Positions 1-8,516 of a DNA stretch of 53,463 nt are shown piece by piece. A model generated the notes under the pieces. That model made no database searches and had not been told where the DNA came from. It saw only the letters and a program-made list of their open reading frames with translations. Numbering within the stretch: the stretch's first letter is position 1; each line of letters opens with the position of its first letter. The stretch comes from Martinezella calliandrae (lineage in GTDB: Bacteria > Pseudomonadota > Alphaproteobacteria > Rhizobiales > Rhizobiaceae). The stretch spans positions 1 to 53,463 of the forward strand of contig NZ_JARFYN010000048.1 in assembly GCF_030272695.1 (NCBI RefSeq). The letters are read 5' to 3'. The translations under genes were made by a program, and so were the position numbers.

Positions 1-97
1 AAACGGGGCTTTGCAGAGGCTTGAGCCGTGTGCGGGGAAACTCGCACGCACGGTTCTTAGGGGGGAATGGTGCAGTAATGCACCGTTCCTACCCGAC
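1..97 (+). mobile_element. 3' end of a group II intron (domains V and VI)
   Basis: Positions 23-56 form a canonical 34-nt domain V. The outer arms GAGCCGTG and CACGGTTC pair, the AGC catalytic triad lies at 24-26, an upper stem is capped by a GAAA tetraloop, and a two-base CG bulge sits at 47-48. After a short linker, 60-97 folds as domain VI: GGTGCA and TGCACC close a GTAA loop, and the candidate branch-point A is at 91, seven bases from an ACCCGAC end. Domain structure and spacing match bacterial group II introns. The intron body and any reverse transcriptase/maturase lie before the window. The exact 3' splice site (about 97/98) is inferred from the branch-point distance. Confidence 0.85.
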
Positions 98-266
98 TTC
101 ACCGTCTCTGGTGACCACGAGCGCCAGGAACAGGTCTTCGAACGCCTGAAGGCCTCCTACTCCCCGAGACACGTCGCTTTGCATATCCTGGCCTTGCCGA
201 TAGGATACCACGCTTCGGGGCTGTAGGCCTGTCACGTTCCCCGAACGTCAAATGACGGAGATCACC
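98..266 (+). other. 3' exon side of the intron; no recognised gene
   Basis: This is the sequence between the intron end and the HugZ-like gene. A frame stays open from the intron to a TAG at 224-226, encoding about 42 residues of exon sequence (with VFERLKASYSPRHVALHIL in the middle), which I do not recognise. It could be the tail of a gene split by the intron or plain intergenic DNA. The last bases carry the ribosome binding site of the next gene (GGAG at 257-260). Confidence 0.4.
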
Positions 267-1016
267 ATGAACGACAAGCCGTCCGTACTGCGGCAAACCG
301 ATGACGATGCACGCAGGCAGGCACGCATCCTGCTGCGCTCCGCCCGCTATGCTGCACTTGCCGTCATCGATCCCAAGACCGGCTTTCCATCGGTTAGCCG
401 CGTCTTGACCGGCACGGATATCGACGGTGTGCCGGTCATTCTGGTCTCCGGCCTTTCAGCTCATACCGGGGCACTGTCGAAAGACCCGCGCGCTTCGGTC
501 CTCTTCGGCGAGCCCGGCAGGGGCGATCCACTCGCCCATCCGCGCCTCAGCGTCCAATGCAGCGCCGAGCGAATCAATCGGCAAAACCGTCTGCACGGAC
601 GCATTCGGGCGCGTTTTCTCGCCCGCCATCCCAAAGCGAAGCTCTATGCCGACTTTCCGGATTTCTGCTTTTTCCGCCTCGTGCCCCTCACCGCCAGCCT
701 GAATGGTGGCTTCGGAAAGGCCTATATTTTGCCAGGTGATGATCTCATGATTCTTTCAGCAGCCAACGAGGCGCTGGCCGAACAGTCAGATGCGACAGTG
801 CAAGAATTACTAGCCCGCTACCCGGATATCATCACCTCCATAACAGGCGCGATGAAGGGTTCGAGTGGCAAAAATTGGCGGATTTGTGGCCTGGATATGG
901 CAGGAATCGACCTAGTTTGGCGGGATCAGGCCCTGAGATGGGAATTCAACCCGCCCTTAGGGGAGCTATCGGACACTCATACATACATATCTAAAATAGC
1001 ATACTCGATACCTTAA
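267..1016 (+). CDS. HugZ/HutZ-like heme utilisation family protein (FMN-binding split barrel)
   Basis: 249 residues. The N-terminal half is a pyridoxamine-phosphate-oxidase-like split barrel (ARILLRSARYAALAVID, then PSVSRVLTG and VPVILVSGLSAHTGAL). The C-terminal half is the DUF2470-like part seen in HugZ/HutZ proteins, including FFRLVPLTASLNGGFGKAY. Family members bind or degrade heme, or have unassigned flavin functions; the substrate here is unknown. I place the start at 267 rather than at the in-frame ATG 252, because GGAG at 257-260 is spaced six bases from 267. The last 20 or so residues and their DNA are AT-rich and look less typical of the family, so the C-terminus may have diverged. 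Confidence 0.75.
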   Translation: MNDKPSVLRQTDDDARRQARILLRSARYAALAVIDPKTGFPSVSRVLTGTDIDGVPVILVSGLSAHTGALSKDPRASVLFGEPGRGDPLAHPRLSVQCSAERINRQNRLHGRIRARFLARHPKAKLYADFPDFCFFRLVPLTASLNGGFGKAYILPGDDLMILSAANEALAEQSDATVQELLARYPDIITSITGAMKGSSGKNWRICGLDMAGIDLVWRDQALRWEFNPPLGELSDTHTYISKIAYSIP

Positions 1017-1026
1017 ATTTAGGTAT
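1008..1026. repeat. AT-rich inverted repeat over the stop codon
   Basis: ATACCT at 1008-1013 and AGGTAT at 1021-1026 form perfect 6-bp arms around a 7-base AT-only spacer, overlapping the TAA of the HugZ-like gene. It may be an operator for the downstream nolR-like gene or a weak 3' hairpin. No T-run follows it, so a simple terminator is unlikely. Confidence 0.45.
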
Positions 1027-1077
1027 ATACAATCTTTGGCCTATATTGGTATTGTTACTTATCGGATTAACTCCGCG

Positions 1078-1128
1078 ATTAGAAATACCGCAATTTCTGA
1101 TGTATGCTTCGCATTAGGAAGATTAGAA
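1078..1128 (+). promoter_or_regulatory. Two candidate NolR-binding motifs upstream of the nolR-like gene
   Basis: The published NolR consensus, as I recall it, is (A/T)TTAG-N9-A(T/A). It is matched by ATTAG at 1078-1082 with AA at 1092-1093, and again by ATTAG at 1113-1117 with AA at 1127-1128, just before the ATG at 1130. Two matches in 51 bp fit autoregulation, which is known for NolR. The motif is short and the region AT-rich, so chance matches are possible. Confidence 0.4.
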
Positions 1129-1129
1129 G

Positions 1130-1447
1130 ATGAAGACAAGAAATTTGGCCGAACACTCGAATGTGGCGGCAGCATTATTATCTGCAATGGCGAACCCGAA
1201 GCGCCTCATGATTCTTTGCAGCCTGGTCAAGGGTGAAGTTCCGGTTGGCGTATTGGCCAACCAGGTGGGGCTCAGCCAATCTGCACTTTCCCAGCACCTT
1301 TCGAAGCTGCGCGCCCAGAAGCTGGTGAAGACCCGCCGTGATGCCCAAACGATTTACTACTCCAGCACTTCGGACTCGGTCATCCGCGTTCTGGAAACGC
1401 TGGAAGACATTTATTGCGAACCGGAAAAAAGTAGATCGGCTGCTTAA
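1130..1447 (+). CDS. nolR: NolR-like ArsR-family transcriptional regulator
   Basis: 105 residues, a single winged helix-turn-helix of ArsR type. The segments LLSAMANPKRLMILCSLVKGE and VGLSQSALSQHLSKLRAQKLV, then TRRDAQTIYYSS, are very close to what I recall of rhizobial NolR, which represses nod genes and other symbiosis and growth functions. No ArsR metal-binding ELCVCDL-type cysteine motif is present, as expected for NolR. The start follows an AAGATTAGAAG purine tract. It stands alone and is followed by a strong terminator. Whether this is the only nolR of the genome cannot be judged here. Confidence 0.8.
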   Translation: MKTRNLAEHSNVAAALLSAMANPKRLMILCSLVKGEVPVGVLANQVGLSQSALSQHLSKLRAQKLVKTRRDAQTIYYSSTSDSVIRVLETLEDIYCEPEKSRSAA

Positions 1448-1548
1448 TAGCCAAAACTGGCTCTAAGTATTCGAGGCAGTATCTTTAAGGAAAAACTAGT
1501 TTCACCTTAAGATCTTGCCGCTTTCATCACCACGGACATAACTGATTT

Positions 1549-1580
1549 GGCTGGCAAATTTTCGAATTTGCCAGCCTTTT
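1549..1580 (+). terminator. Rho-independent terminator after nolR
   Basis: A perfect 12-bp stem, GGCTGGCAAATT (1549-1560) with AATTTGCCAGCC (1565-1576), closes a TTCG tetraloop and is followed by TTTT. Confidence 0.9.
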
Positions 1581-1708
1581 CGCGTCCGGCGCCCGCTCTT
1601 GGATTAGCCCATATGGCGCAACGGCATCGCGGCGAAAGCCGCAGCAATCCAGATTAGACAGAACCAAAATGAAACCAGCCACCCTTCATCTTGGCGACCA
1701 GCTTTGTC

Positions 1709-1736
1709 TTGACGCCAAGAGGTCGGCTGATAATTT
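1709..1736 (+). promoter_or_regulatory. Candidate sigma-70 promoter for the aminotransferase
   Basis: TTGACG at 1709-1714 and TAATTT at 1731-1736, with a 16-base spacer, lie about 75 bp before the start codon at 1812. The rest of the 360-bp gap between nolR and this gene holds the nolR terminator and nothing else I recognise. Confidence 0.35.
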
Positions 1737-1811
1737 GACCGGACAGTAAATAAATCGCGTGGTTCCACGCCGCGATCGGGAAATGGCCCCCGAATGGCCT
1801 TGGAGAACAGC

Positions 1812-3140
1812 ATGTCCGACCGTTTGAATGCCACCCCCAACGATCTGCGCGCATTTTGGATGCCGTTTACAGCCAACCGCCAGTTCAAGAAGGAGCCACG
1901 CCTCTTCGTCGGCGCCAAGGACATGTACTACACCACCCATGACGGGCGGCAGGTACTCGACGGAACGGCAGGCTTGTGGTGCGTGAACGCCGGCCATTGC
2001 CGGCCGAAGATCACCGAGGCCATTCGCGAGCAGGCAGGCGAACTCGACTATGCACCGGCCTTCCAGCTCGGTCACCCCAAGGCCTTCGAGCTGGCCAATC
2101 GGCTGGTGGATATCGCGCCCGAGGGCATGAACCACGTCCTCTATACCAATTCAGGTTCTGAATCGGTCGAGACCGCGCTAAAGGTGGCGCTTGCCTATCA
2201 TCGTGTGAAGGGCAATGGCTCGCGTTTCCGCTTGATCGGCCGCGAGCGCGGCTATCACGGCGTCAATTTCGGCGGCATCTCCGTCGGCGGCATCGTCTCC
2301 AATCGCAAGATGTTCGGTACGCTGCTCACGGGCGTCGACCACATGCCCCACACCCATGTTCCCGGCAAGAATGCCTTCACCCGCGGCGAGCCAGAGCACG
2401 GCGGCGACATCGCCAGCGAGCTGGAGCGCATCGTGACATTGCATGACGCCTCGACAATCGCTGCGGTCATCGTCGAGCCGGTCGCCGGCTCCACCGGCGT
2501 GCTGATCCCGCCGAAGGGCTATTTGCAGAAGCTGCGCGAAATCTGCACCAAACACGGCATCTTGCTGATCTTCGACGAAGTCATCACCGGTTTCGGCCGC
2601 CTCGGCATGGCCTTCGCCGCGCAGTATTACGACGTGAAGCCGGACATGATCACGACCGCCAAGGGCCTGACCAACGGCGTCATCCCTATGGGCGCAGTCT
2701 TCGTGACCTCGGAAATTCACGATGCTTTCATGCAGGGACCCGAGCACATGATCGAGTTCTTTCATGGCTATACCTATTCCGGCAATCCGATAGCCTCTGC
2801 CGCAGCTCTCGCGACGCTCGATACTTATAAGGAAGAAGGCCTTTTGACACGCGCCGCCGAGCTTTCGGACTACTGGGCCGATGCCCTGCACTCTCTGAAG
2901 GACTGCCCGAACGTCATCGACATCAGAAACACCGGCCTGATCGGCGCCATCGAGCTCGACCCCATCGCCGGCGAACCCACCAAGCGCGCCTTCACCGCCT
3001 TCCTGAAAGCCTATGAAAAGGGCCTGCTAATCCGCACCACCGGCGACATCATCGCACTCTCCCCGCCGCTGATCATCGAAAAGCACCATATCGACGAACT
3101 CTTCGGCAAGCTGCGGGATATCTTGCAGAACAATATCTAG
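1812..3140 (+). CDS. Class III omega-amino acid:pyruvate aminotransferase
   Basis: 442 residues, the usual length for fold-type I class III aminotransferases. It has the conserved AFWMPFTANRQFK opening and YTNSGSESVETALK for PLP phosphate binding. IFDEVITGFGR supplies the Asp that pairs with the pyridine nitrogen, and TTAKGLTNGVIPMGAV carries the Schiff-base Lys. The nearest characterised type is beta-alanine:pyruvate transaminase, which moves the amino group of omega-amino acids to pyruvate in the cytosol. The start at 1812 is preferred over 1794 because GGAG lies six bases upstream. It precedes adenine deaminase on the same strand, with a palindromic repeat between them, so co-transcription is uncertain. 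Beta-alanine is a pyrimidine rather than purine breakdown product, so a shared role is only a guess. Confidence 0.85.
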   Translation: MSDRLNATPNDLRAFWMPFTANRQFKKEPRLFVGAKDMYYTTHDGRQVLDGTAGLWCVNAGHCRPKITEAIREQAGELDYAPAFQLGHPKAFELANRLVDIAPEGMNHVLYTNSGSESVETALKVALAYHRVKGNGSRFRLIGRERGYHGVNFGGISVGGIVSNRKMFGTLLTGVDHMPHTHVPGKNAFTRGEPEHGGDIASELERIVTLHDASTIAAVIVEPVAGSTGVLIPPKGYLQKLREICTKHGILLIFDEVITGFGRLGMAFAAQYYDVKPDMITTAKGLTNGVIPMGAVFVTSEIHDAFMQGPEHMIEFFHGYTYSGNPIASAAALATLDTYKEEGLLTRAAELSDYWADALHSLKDCPNVIDIRNTGLIGAIELDPIAGEPTKRAFTAFLKAYEKGLLIRTTGDIIALSPPLIIEKHHIDELFGKLRDILQNNI

Positions 3141-3185
3141 TTCGCTTTTCATGGGTCACGATAGGATCCTCGAATTCGAAAGAGA

Positions 3186-3225
3186 CCCCTCTCCGCGCCT
3201 GCGGGGAGAGGTTGGGATGAGGGGC
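3186..3225. repeat. Dispersed rhizobial palindromic element
   Basis: CCCCTCTCCGC and GCGGGGAGAGG face each other, followed by TTGGGATGAGGGGC. This resembles a short palindrome very widespread in intergenic DNA of Rhizobiales. It lies between the aminotransferase and adenine deaminase genes and would form a strong hairpin in the transcript. Confidence 0.7.
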
Positions 3226-3257
3226 AAGACGCAATCTCAGCAAGCACGGGAAGAGCC

Positions 3258-4955
3258 ATGACCACCGAACTCGAACGCTATATCGACCAGGGCGTTGGCC
3301 GGGAGCCTGCCGACATCGTGTTCAAGGGCGGGCGGTTTTTCGACTTGGTGACGGGCGACCTCGTCGCCTCGGACATTGCCATTTGCGGCGACCGCATCGT
3401 CGGTACCTGCGGCGACTACCAGGGCCGCGAGGAGATCGACATTTCCGGTCGGATTATTGTTCCCGGTTTCATCGACACCCATCTGCATATCGAATCCTCC
3501 CTGGTAACGCCGCATGAATTCGACCGCTGTGTCCTGCCCTTGGGCGTGACCACGGCGATTTGCGACCCGCATGAGATCGCCAATGTGCTTGGCACGGTAG
3601 GGATCCAGTATTTTCTGGATTCCGCGCTGGAAACCATCATGGACATCCGCGTCCAGCTCTCTTCCTGCGTGCCGGCGACGCATCTGGAAACATCGGGAGC
3701 CGATCTGCCGATCGAGCGGCTCCTGCCCTTCCGTGACCATCCGAAGGTCATCGGCCTCGCGGAATTTATGAATTTCCCGGGCGTCGTGCACAAGGACCCC
3801 GTCTGCATGGAAAAGCTCGACGCCTTCCAGGGCGGCCATATCGACGGCCATGCGCCGCTTTTGCGCGGCAACGACCTCAACGGCTATCTTGCAGCCGGCA
3901 TTCGCACCGAACATGAATCGACCACAGCTGAAGAAGCTCTCGAAAAAATCCGCAAGGGTATGCACATCCTCGTTCGCGAAGGCTCGGTTTCCAAGGACCT
4001 GCACGCCTTGATGCCGATCCTGACCGAGCGGCTGTCGCCCTATCTGGCGCTTTGCACCGACGATCGTAATCCGCTCGACATCGCCGAACAGGGTCATCTC
4101 GACTATATGATCCGCACGGCCATTGCCCATGGTGTCGAGCCGCTTGCGATTTATCGCGCAGCCTCCATCTCGGCTGCCCGCGCCTTCGGCCTTAGTGACC
4201 GCGGCCTGGTGGCACCCGGCTGGCGCGCCGATCTCGTCATCATCGACAGCCTGGAGAACTGCAAAGCGCAAACCGTCTTCTCTGCGGGCCGGCGCGTCAC
4301 CCCGGAACTTTTTGCGGGCCGTAAGCCGGTCGCTCCGGTCGGCCTCGATAGCGTCAAGGCGCGCCCGATCAACGCTGCCGATTTCGGTGTGCCGGTGACC
4401 GAGGGTGAGAGCTCTGTCATCGGCGTCACCCCTGGCAAGATCATCACGCAGCATCGCCGCTACAATCTGCCCGTCAAAGGCAACCATACGGACATCGACC
4501 TCGGCAACGACGTCATCAGGGTCGCCGTCATCGAGCGGCACGGCAAAAACGGCAACCATGCTAATGGTTTCGTCCAGGGTTTCGGCCTGAAGAAGGGCGC
4601 GATCGCCTCGACCGTCGGCCACGACAGCCACAATATCTGCGTCGTCGGCGTCAATGAGGACGACATGGCCCGCGCCGCCAACCGCCTCGGCGAGATCAAC
4701 GGCGGTTTCGTCGTCGTCGAGAACGGCGTCGTCACCGGCGAAATCGCCCTGCCTGTCGCCGGACTGATGAGCCTCGAGCCCTACGAAAGCGTGCGCGATA
4801 TCCTGCATCATCTGCGTCAGGCCGCTTACGCCCTTGGCGCGACACTGGAAGAACCCTTTCTGCAGCTCGCTTTTCTGCCGCTGCCTGTCATTCCGCATCT
4901 GAAGATCTCGGACCGGGGACTTGTCGACGTCGACAAATTTATGCTGATCGGGTGA
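3258..4955 (+). CDS. ade: Adenine deaminase
   Basis: 565 residues, typical of the Ade/amidohydrolase superfamily. It hydrolyses adenine to hypoxanthine and ammonia. PGFIDTHLHIESS supplies the metal-binding HxH, ICDPHEIANVLG and GHIDGHAPLL are family motifs, LALCTDDRNP holds the catalytic Asp, and GLVAPGWRADLVII is the beta-sandwich return. A C-terminal adenine deaminase domain follows from about residue 390. The product can enter the XdhAB pathway encoded 28 kb downstream. Its stop codon directly abuts the stop codon of the convergent alpha-glucosidase gene, with no intergenic base and no separate terminator. Confidence 0.93.
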   Translation: MTTELERYIDQGVGREPADIVFKGGRFFDLVTGDLVASDIAICGDRIVGTCGDYQGREEIDISGRIIVPGFIDTHLHIESSLVTPHEFDRCVLPLGVTTAICDPHEIANVLGTVGIQYFLDSALETIMDIRVQLSSCVPATHLETSGADLPIERLLPFRDHPKVIGLAEFMNFPGVVHKDPVCMEKLDAFQGGHIDGHAPLLRGNDLNGYLAAGIRTEHESTTAEEALEKIRKGMHILVREGSVSKDLHALMPILTERLSPYLALCTDDRNPLDIAEQGHLDYMIRTAIAHGVEPLAIYRAASISAARAFGLSDRGLVAPGWRADLVIIDSLENCKAQTVFSAGRRVTPELFAGRKPVAPVGLDSVKARPINAADFGVPVTEGESSVIGVTPGKIITQHRRYNLPVKGNHTDIDLGNDVIRVAVIERHGKNGNHANGFVQGFGLKKGAIASTVGHDSHNICVVGVNEDDMARAANRLGEINGGFVVVENGVVTGEIALPVAGLMSLEPYESVRDILHHLRQAAYALGATLEEPFLQLAFLPLPVIPHLKISDRGLVDVDKFMLIG

Positions 4956-6602
4956 TCATGCGACCTGCCCGCAAAACACGTCCAATGCCTGAAGCGTGAC
5001 CATCTCGCTCGCGTTGGCAGTCTCAAAGCCCGGCATCGGCACGGTTTTTACCACCTTGGTCCCCCTTGGCAGGGCAAGTTTTACGGGTTTGCGAGACAGG
5101 TTGAAGACAAAGAACAATGTTTCGCTGCCCTTCTTGCGCGTGAAGGCGAGAACGTTCTCCTTGGTATCGAGGAATGTCATGTCACCGTCGAGTAGCGCTG
5201 CGTGTTGCTTTCGGAAGGCGAGCGTCTCGCGATAGTGATGAAGAACAGAGTTTCGATCCGCCTCCTGCTTGTCGACGGCGAGTGCTGCATGCTGATAGGG
5301 CACAGGCAGCCACGATTTTTCCGCCGTGGTGAAGCCAGCATGGACGCGGCTCGCCTCCCAAGGCATTGGCGTGCGGCAACCGTCGCGGCCCTTGAAAGCC
5401 GGCCAGAAGCGGATGCCGTAGGGATCCCGCAAATCCTCGAAGGCGAGTTGCGCCTCAGGCAGGCCCAATTCTTCGCCCTGATAGAGGCAGATCGAACCAC
5501 GCAAGGTGGAAAGCAAGGAGATCGCCAACTTGGCGACACGCGGCTGCTCGTCCTCCGTTTCAGCAAAACGGCTGACATGCCGGTTGACGTCGTGGTTGGA
5601 GAAGGCCCAACACACCCAGCCGTCGGTGACGTTCTCCTGGAAATCGCTGACGCAACGGCGGAAATGTTTCGGCGTGAAATCCGGCCCGAGGAGATCGAAG
5701 GTGTAGCACATATGCAGCTTGTCGCCGCCGCTCGTATAGGCGGCCACCGTCTGCAGCGAGCGAGCGCCGTCGCCGACCTCGCCGACGGTCGTGCGTGCCT
5801 CATACTGATCGAGCAGCGCGCGGAAACGCTTCAGAAAGCCGATATTTTCCGGTTGCGTCTTGTCGTGGAGATGGTTCTGCATGCCATAGGGATTGCTTTC
5901 CGGTGCATCCAATCCGCCGGTGGCAATCACGGCTGGCGGATTGTCCCTCAGCTTCTTGTCGCAGAAATAATAGTTCACGGTGTCCAGCCGGAAGCCGTCA
6001 ACGCCGCGATCGAGCCAGAACTTGACCGCCGCAAGCACGGCGTCCTGGACTTCGCCATTGTGGAAATTCAGGTCCGGCTGCGAGGTCAGAAAATTGTGCT
6101 GGTAGTATTGCCGGCGTACGCCGTCCCATTCCCAACCTGGTCCGCCGAAGATCGACAGCCAGTTGTTCGGCGCCGTGCCGTCCGGTTTCGGATCGGCCCA
6201 GACATACCAGTCCGCCTTGGGATTGTCGCGGCTCGCCCGGCTCTCGACGAACCAGGGATGGCGATCCGAAGTATGCGAGATCACCTGATCAATGATGACC
6301 TTGAGGCCAAGCGCGTGCGCGGCCGTCATCATCTCGTCGAAATCGGCGAGCGTGCCGAAGATCGGATCGACATCGCAATAGTCGGCGACATCGTAGCCCA
6401 TATCGGCCATGGGCGAGGTGAAAAATGGAGCCAGCCAAATGGCGTCGACCCCGAGCGCGGCAATATGCGGCAGGCGCCGGGTGATGCCCTTGATATCACC
6501 GAGCCCGTTGGCATCGGTATCCTGAAACGATCGCGGATAGACCTGATAGATCACCGCACCACGCCACCAATCGGCTCCCGCCACTTTGCCCGTTGATTTC
6601 AT
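4956..6602 (-). CDS. aglA: GH13 alpha-glucosidase
   Basis: 548 residues of a cytosolic glycoside hydrolase family 13 (oligo-1,6-/alpha-glucosidase type) enzyme with no signal peptide. It opens with WWRGAVIYQVYPRSFQD. GFRLDTVNYY carries the nucleophile Asp, TTVGEVGD the acid/base Glu and FSNHDVNRH the third Asp. A C-terminal beta domain begins near residue 470. It cleaves alpha-glucosides such as maltose, sucrose or trehalose after uptake. It closely resembles rhizobial AglA, which normally sits in an agl transport operon; no agl transport genes are adjacent here. It is transcribed divergently from oppA. Confidence 0.88.
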   Translation of the reverse strand: MKSTGKVAGADWWRGAVIYQVYPRSFQDTDANGLGDIKGITRRLPHIAALGVDAIWLAPFFTSPMADMGYDVADYCDVDPIFGTLADFDEMMTAAHALGLKVIIDQVISHTSDRHPWFVESRASRDNPKADWYVWADPKPDGTAPNNWLSIFGGPGWEWDGVRRQYYQHNFLTSQPDLNFHNGEVQDAVLAAVKFWLDRGVDGFRLDTVNYYFCDKKLRDNPPAVIATGGLDAPESNPYGMQNHLHDKTQPENIGFLKRFRALLDQYEARTTVGEVGDGARSLQTVAAYTSGGDKLHMCYTFDLLGPDFTPKHFRRCVSDFQENVTDGWVCWAFSNHDVNRHVSRFAETEDEQPRVAKLAISLLSTLRGSICLYQGEELGLPEAQLAFEDLRDPYGIRFWPAFKGRDGCRTPMPWEASRVHAGFTTAEKSWLPVPYQHAALAVDKQEADRNSVLHHYRETLAFRKQHAALLDGDMTFLDTKENVLAFTRKKGSETLFFVFNLSRKPVKLALPRGTKVVKTVPMPGFETANASEMVTLQALDVFCGQVA

Positions 6603-6898
6603 GAGACAATCCGCCTTGATTTCCTATCGCTTTTCAGATCGCACACTAAGCCTTGGGCGGCAAGCTGCAAACCGAGCCAAGCATGAAGCCTAGGATTGCG
6701 TAAGCAAAAAATTGTGAAGTGGTTTCGAAAAAGTGCCAAGGTGGATATTCACAACCATGAGCCACGGCTCGCTTTGGGACTTGAAAGCGACGTCGCTTCG
6801 GATAACTTGCGACATTGACCTGCACGTACAGGTCACCTGCGGGATCAAAAACAGCCTTGAAAAACAAGGCCTATAACACCAGAAAGGTGGGGAAAGAC
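6603..6898. other. Divergent promoter region aglA/oppA
   Basis: This is an intergenic stretch of about 300 bp. No coding sequence is apparent. It holds the start region of the glucosidase on the left and, at 6816-6835, a palindrome likely to control the opp operon. Confidence 0.5.
6816..6835. promoter_or_regulatory. Palindromic operator candidate upstream of oppA
   Basis: TGACCTG (6816-6822) and CAGGTCA (6829-6835) are perfect 7-bp inverted arms around CACGTA. The left arm overlaps a TTGACC that could serve as a -35 box, 64 bp before the oppA start. Dimeric regulators of GntR or LacI type bind sites of this size; which one is unknown. Confidence 0.5.
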
Positions 6899-8479
6899 AT
6901 GACTCATTTCACCAAAAAATTCATCGCATCGGCCTTCTTGGGCACCCTATTGAGCGTTTCTGCGCATGCCGCGACCCTCAATATCCACAATGGCGGCGAC
7001 CCGACGTCGCTCGACCCGCAAAAAATCTCCGGCGATTGGGAAAACCGTATCGACGGCGATATTTTCGAAGGCCTGGTGACGGAAGATCCCAAAGACAACC
7101 CGATCCCCGGCCAGGCGGCGAGCTGGACCATTTCTCCCGATCAGAAGGTCTATACCTTCAAGCTGCGTGATGGCATCAAATGGTCCGACGGCCAGCCGGT
7201 GACGGCGCAGGACTTCGTCTTCGCCTTCCAGCGCCTGATGGACCCGAAGACCGCCGCCCAATACGCTTATCTGCAATATACGATCCTGAACGCGGAAAAG
7301 ATCAACAAGGGCGAAATCAAGGATCTCAGCCAGCTCGGCGTCAAGGCGATCGATGACAAGACGTTGGAGATCACGCTTGAGAACCCGACCCCCTACTTCC
7401 TCAACGCGTTGATGCACTACACGGCCTATCCGCTGCCCAAGCACGTCGTTGAAGCCAAGGGCGACGATTGGGTCAAGATCGGCAACATCGTCACCAACGG
7501 CCCCTACAAGCCCGTCGAATGGGTGCCGGGCTCGCATGTCAGCAACGTCAGGAACGATCAGTACTATGACGCCAAGGACGTCAAGATCGACAACGTCAAC
7601 TTCTACACGCTGGAAGACCAGGCTGCCGCGCTGAAGCGTTTCCGCGCCGGTGAATTCGATATCCTGACCTCTTTCCCCGCTGACCAGATTGAATGGATTC
7701 ATAAGAACCTTCCTGGCCAGGCGCATGTGGTTCCGTTCCTCGGTACCTATTATTACGTCCTGAACGCCACCAAGCCGCCGTTCAACGACAAGCGCGTGCG
7801 CCAGGCCCTCTCCATGGCCGTCAATCGCGAAGTCATCGGGCCGAAGATCCTCGGCACCGGCGAACTGCCGATGTATTCCTGGGTGCCGCCGGGCACGGCC
7901 AATTATGGCGAACCGGCTTTCGTAAGCTGGAAGGACGAGCCCTATAGCCAAAAGGTCGAAGAGGCCAAGAAACTGCTCAAGGAAGCCGGCTTCGGCCCCG
8001 ATCACCCGCTGAAGGCGCAGCTGCGCTACAACACCAATGACAACCACAAGCGTATCGCCGTTGCGATCGCCGCCATGTGGAAGCCGCTCGGCGTCGATAT
8101 CGAGCTCTACAACACCGAAACCAAGGTGCATTACGATGAAATGCAGCGCGGCCAGGTGGAAATCGGCCGTGCCGGCTGGCTCGCCGACTATAACGATCCC
8201 ATCAACTTCCTGAACCTCCTGTCGACCGGCGTCGAGATGAACTATGGCCGCTGGAGCAACCCGCAATATGATGCGCTGATCAAAGAAGGTAACGAGCAAA
8301 CCGACCTGAAGAAGCGGGCCGAGGCCTTCAAGAAGGCCGAGCAGCTTGCGCTCGACGACAGCGCCGCGATCCCGATCTACTACTACGTTTCCCAGAATAT
8401 CGTAGCTCCAAAGGTCCAGGGCTTCGTGGATAATATTCAGGACATTCACCGCACCCGCTGGCTGTCCATCAAAGAATAA
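6899..8479 (+). CDS. oppA: Periplasmic oligopeptide-binding protein of ABC importer
   Basis: 526 residues, SBP family 5. A Sec signal peptide spans about residues 1-26 (KKFIASAFLGTLLSV, then AHAA). Family hallmarks include DPTSLDPQKISGDWENRI, the PYTFKL-like VYTFKLRDGIKWSDG, GPYKP and RAGWLADYNDP. It captures oligopeptides in the periplasm and delivers them to OppBC. The start at 6899 follows AAAGGTGGGG; the longer reading from 6815 would run through the operator palindrome and bury the signal peptide. First gene of the opp operon. Confidence 0.9.
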   Translation: MTHFTKKFIASAFLGTLLSVSAHAATLNIHNGGDPTSLDPQKISGDWENRIDGDIFEGLVTEDPKDNPIPGQAASWTISPDQKVYTFKLRDGIKWSDGQPVTAQDFVFAFQRLMDPKTAAQYAYLQYTILNAEKINKGEIKDLSQLGVKAIDDKTLEITLENPTPYFLNALMHYTAYPLPKHVVEAKGDDWVKIGNIVTNGPYKPVEWVPGSHVSNVRNDQYYDAKDVKIDNVNFYTLEDQAAALKRFRAGEFDILTSFPADQIEWIHKNLPGQAHVVPFLGTYYYVLNATKPPFNDKRVRQALSMAVNREVIGPKILGTGELPMYSWVPPGTANYGEPAFVSWKDEPYSQKVEEAKKLLKEAGFGPDHPLKAQLRYNTNDNHKRIAVAIAAMWKPLGVDIELYNTETKVHYDEMQRGQVEIGRAGWLADYNDPINFLNLLSTGVEMNYGRWSNPQYDALIKEGNEQTDLKKRAEAFKKAEQLALDDSAAIPIYYYVSQNIVAPKVQGFVDNIQDIHRTRWLSIKE

Positions 8480-8487
8480 TAGGAAAA

Positions 8488-8516
8488 GGCCCCGCTCGCT
8501 CTTGCCGGGCGGGGCC
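8488..8516 (+). promoter_or_regulatory. Intra-operon stem-loop between oppA and oppB
   Basis: GGCCCCGC (8488-8495) pairs with GCGGGGCC (8509-8516) across a 13-base loop, nine bases after the oppA stop. It has no T-run. Such hairpins after binding-protein genes usually protect the upstream mRNA or cause partial termination, giving more binding protein than permease. Confidence 0.7.

Noticed and set aside
1036..1236. 66-codon ORF overlapping the nolR start
   Set aside because: Different frame from nolR, no ribosome binding site, and it crosses the regulatory region.
3237..4898. 553-codon minus-strand ORF
   Set aside because: Antisense to adenine deaminase.
5202..6596. 464-codon plus-strand ORF
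   Set aside because: Antisense to the GH13 alpha-glucosidase, whose catalytic triad is intact.
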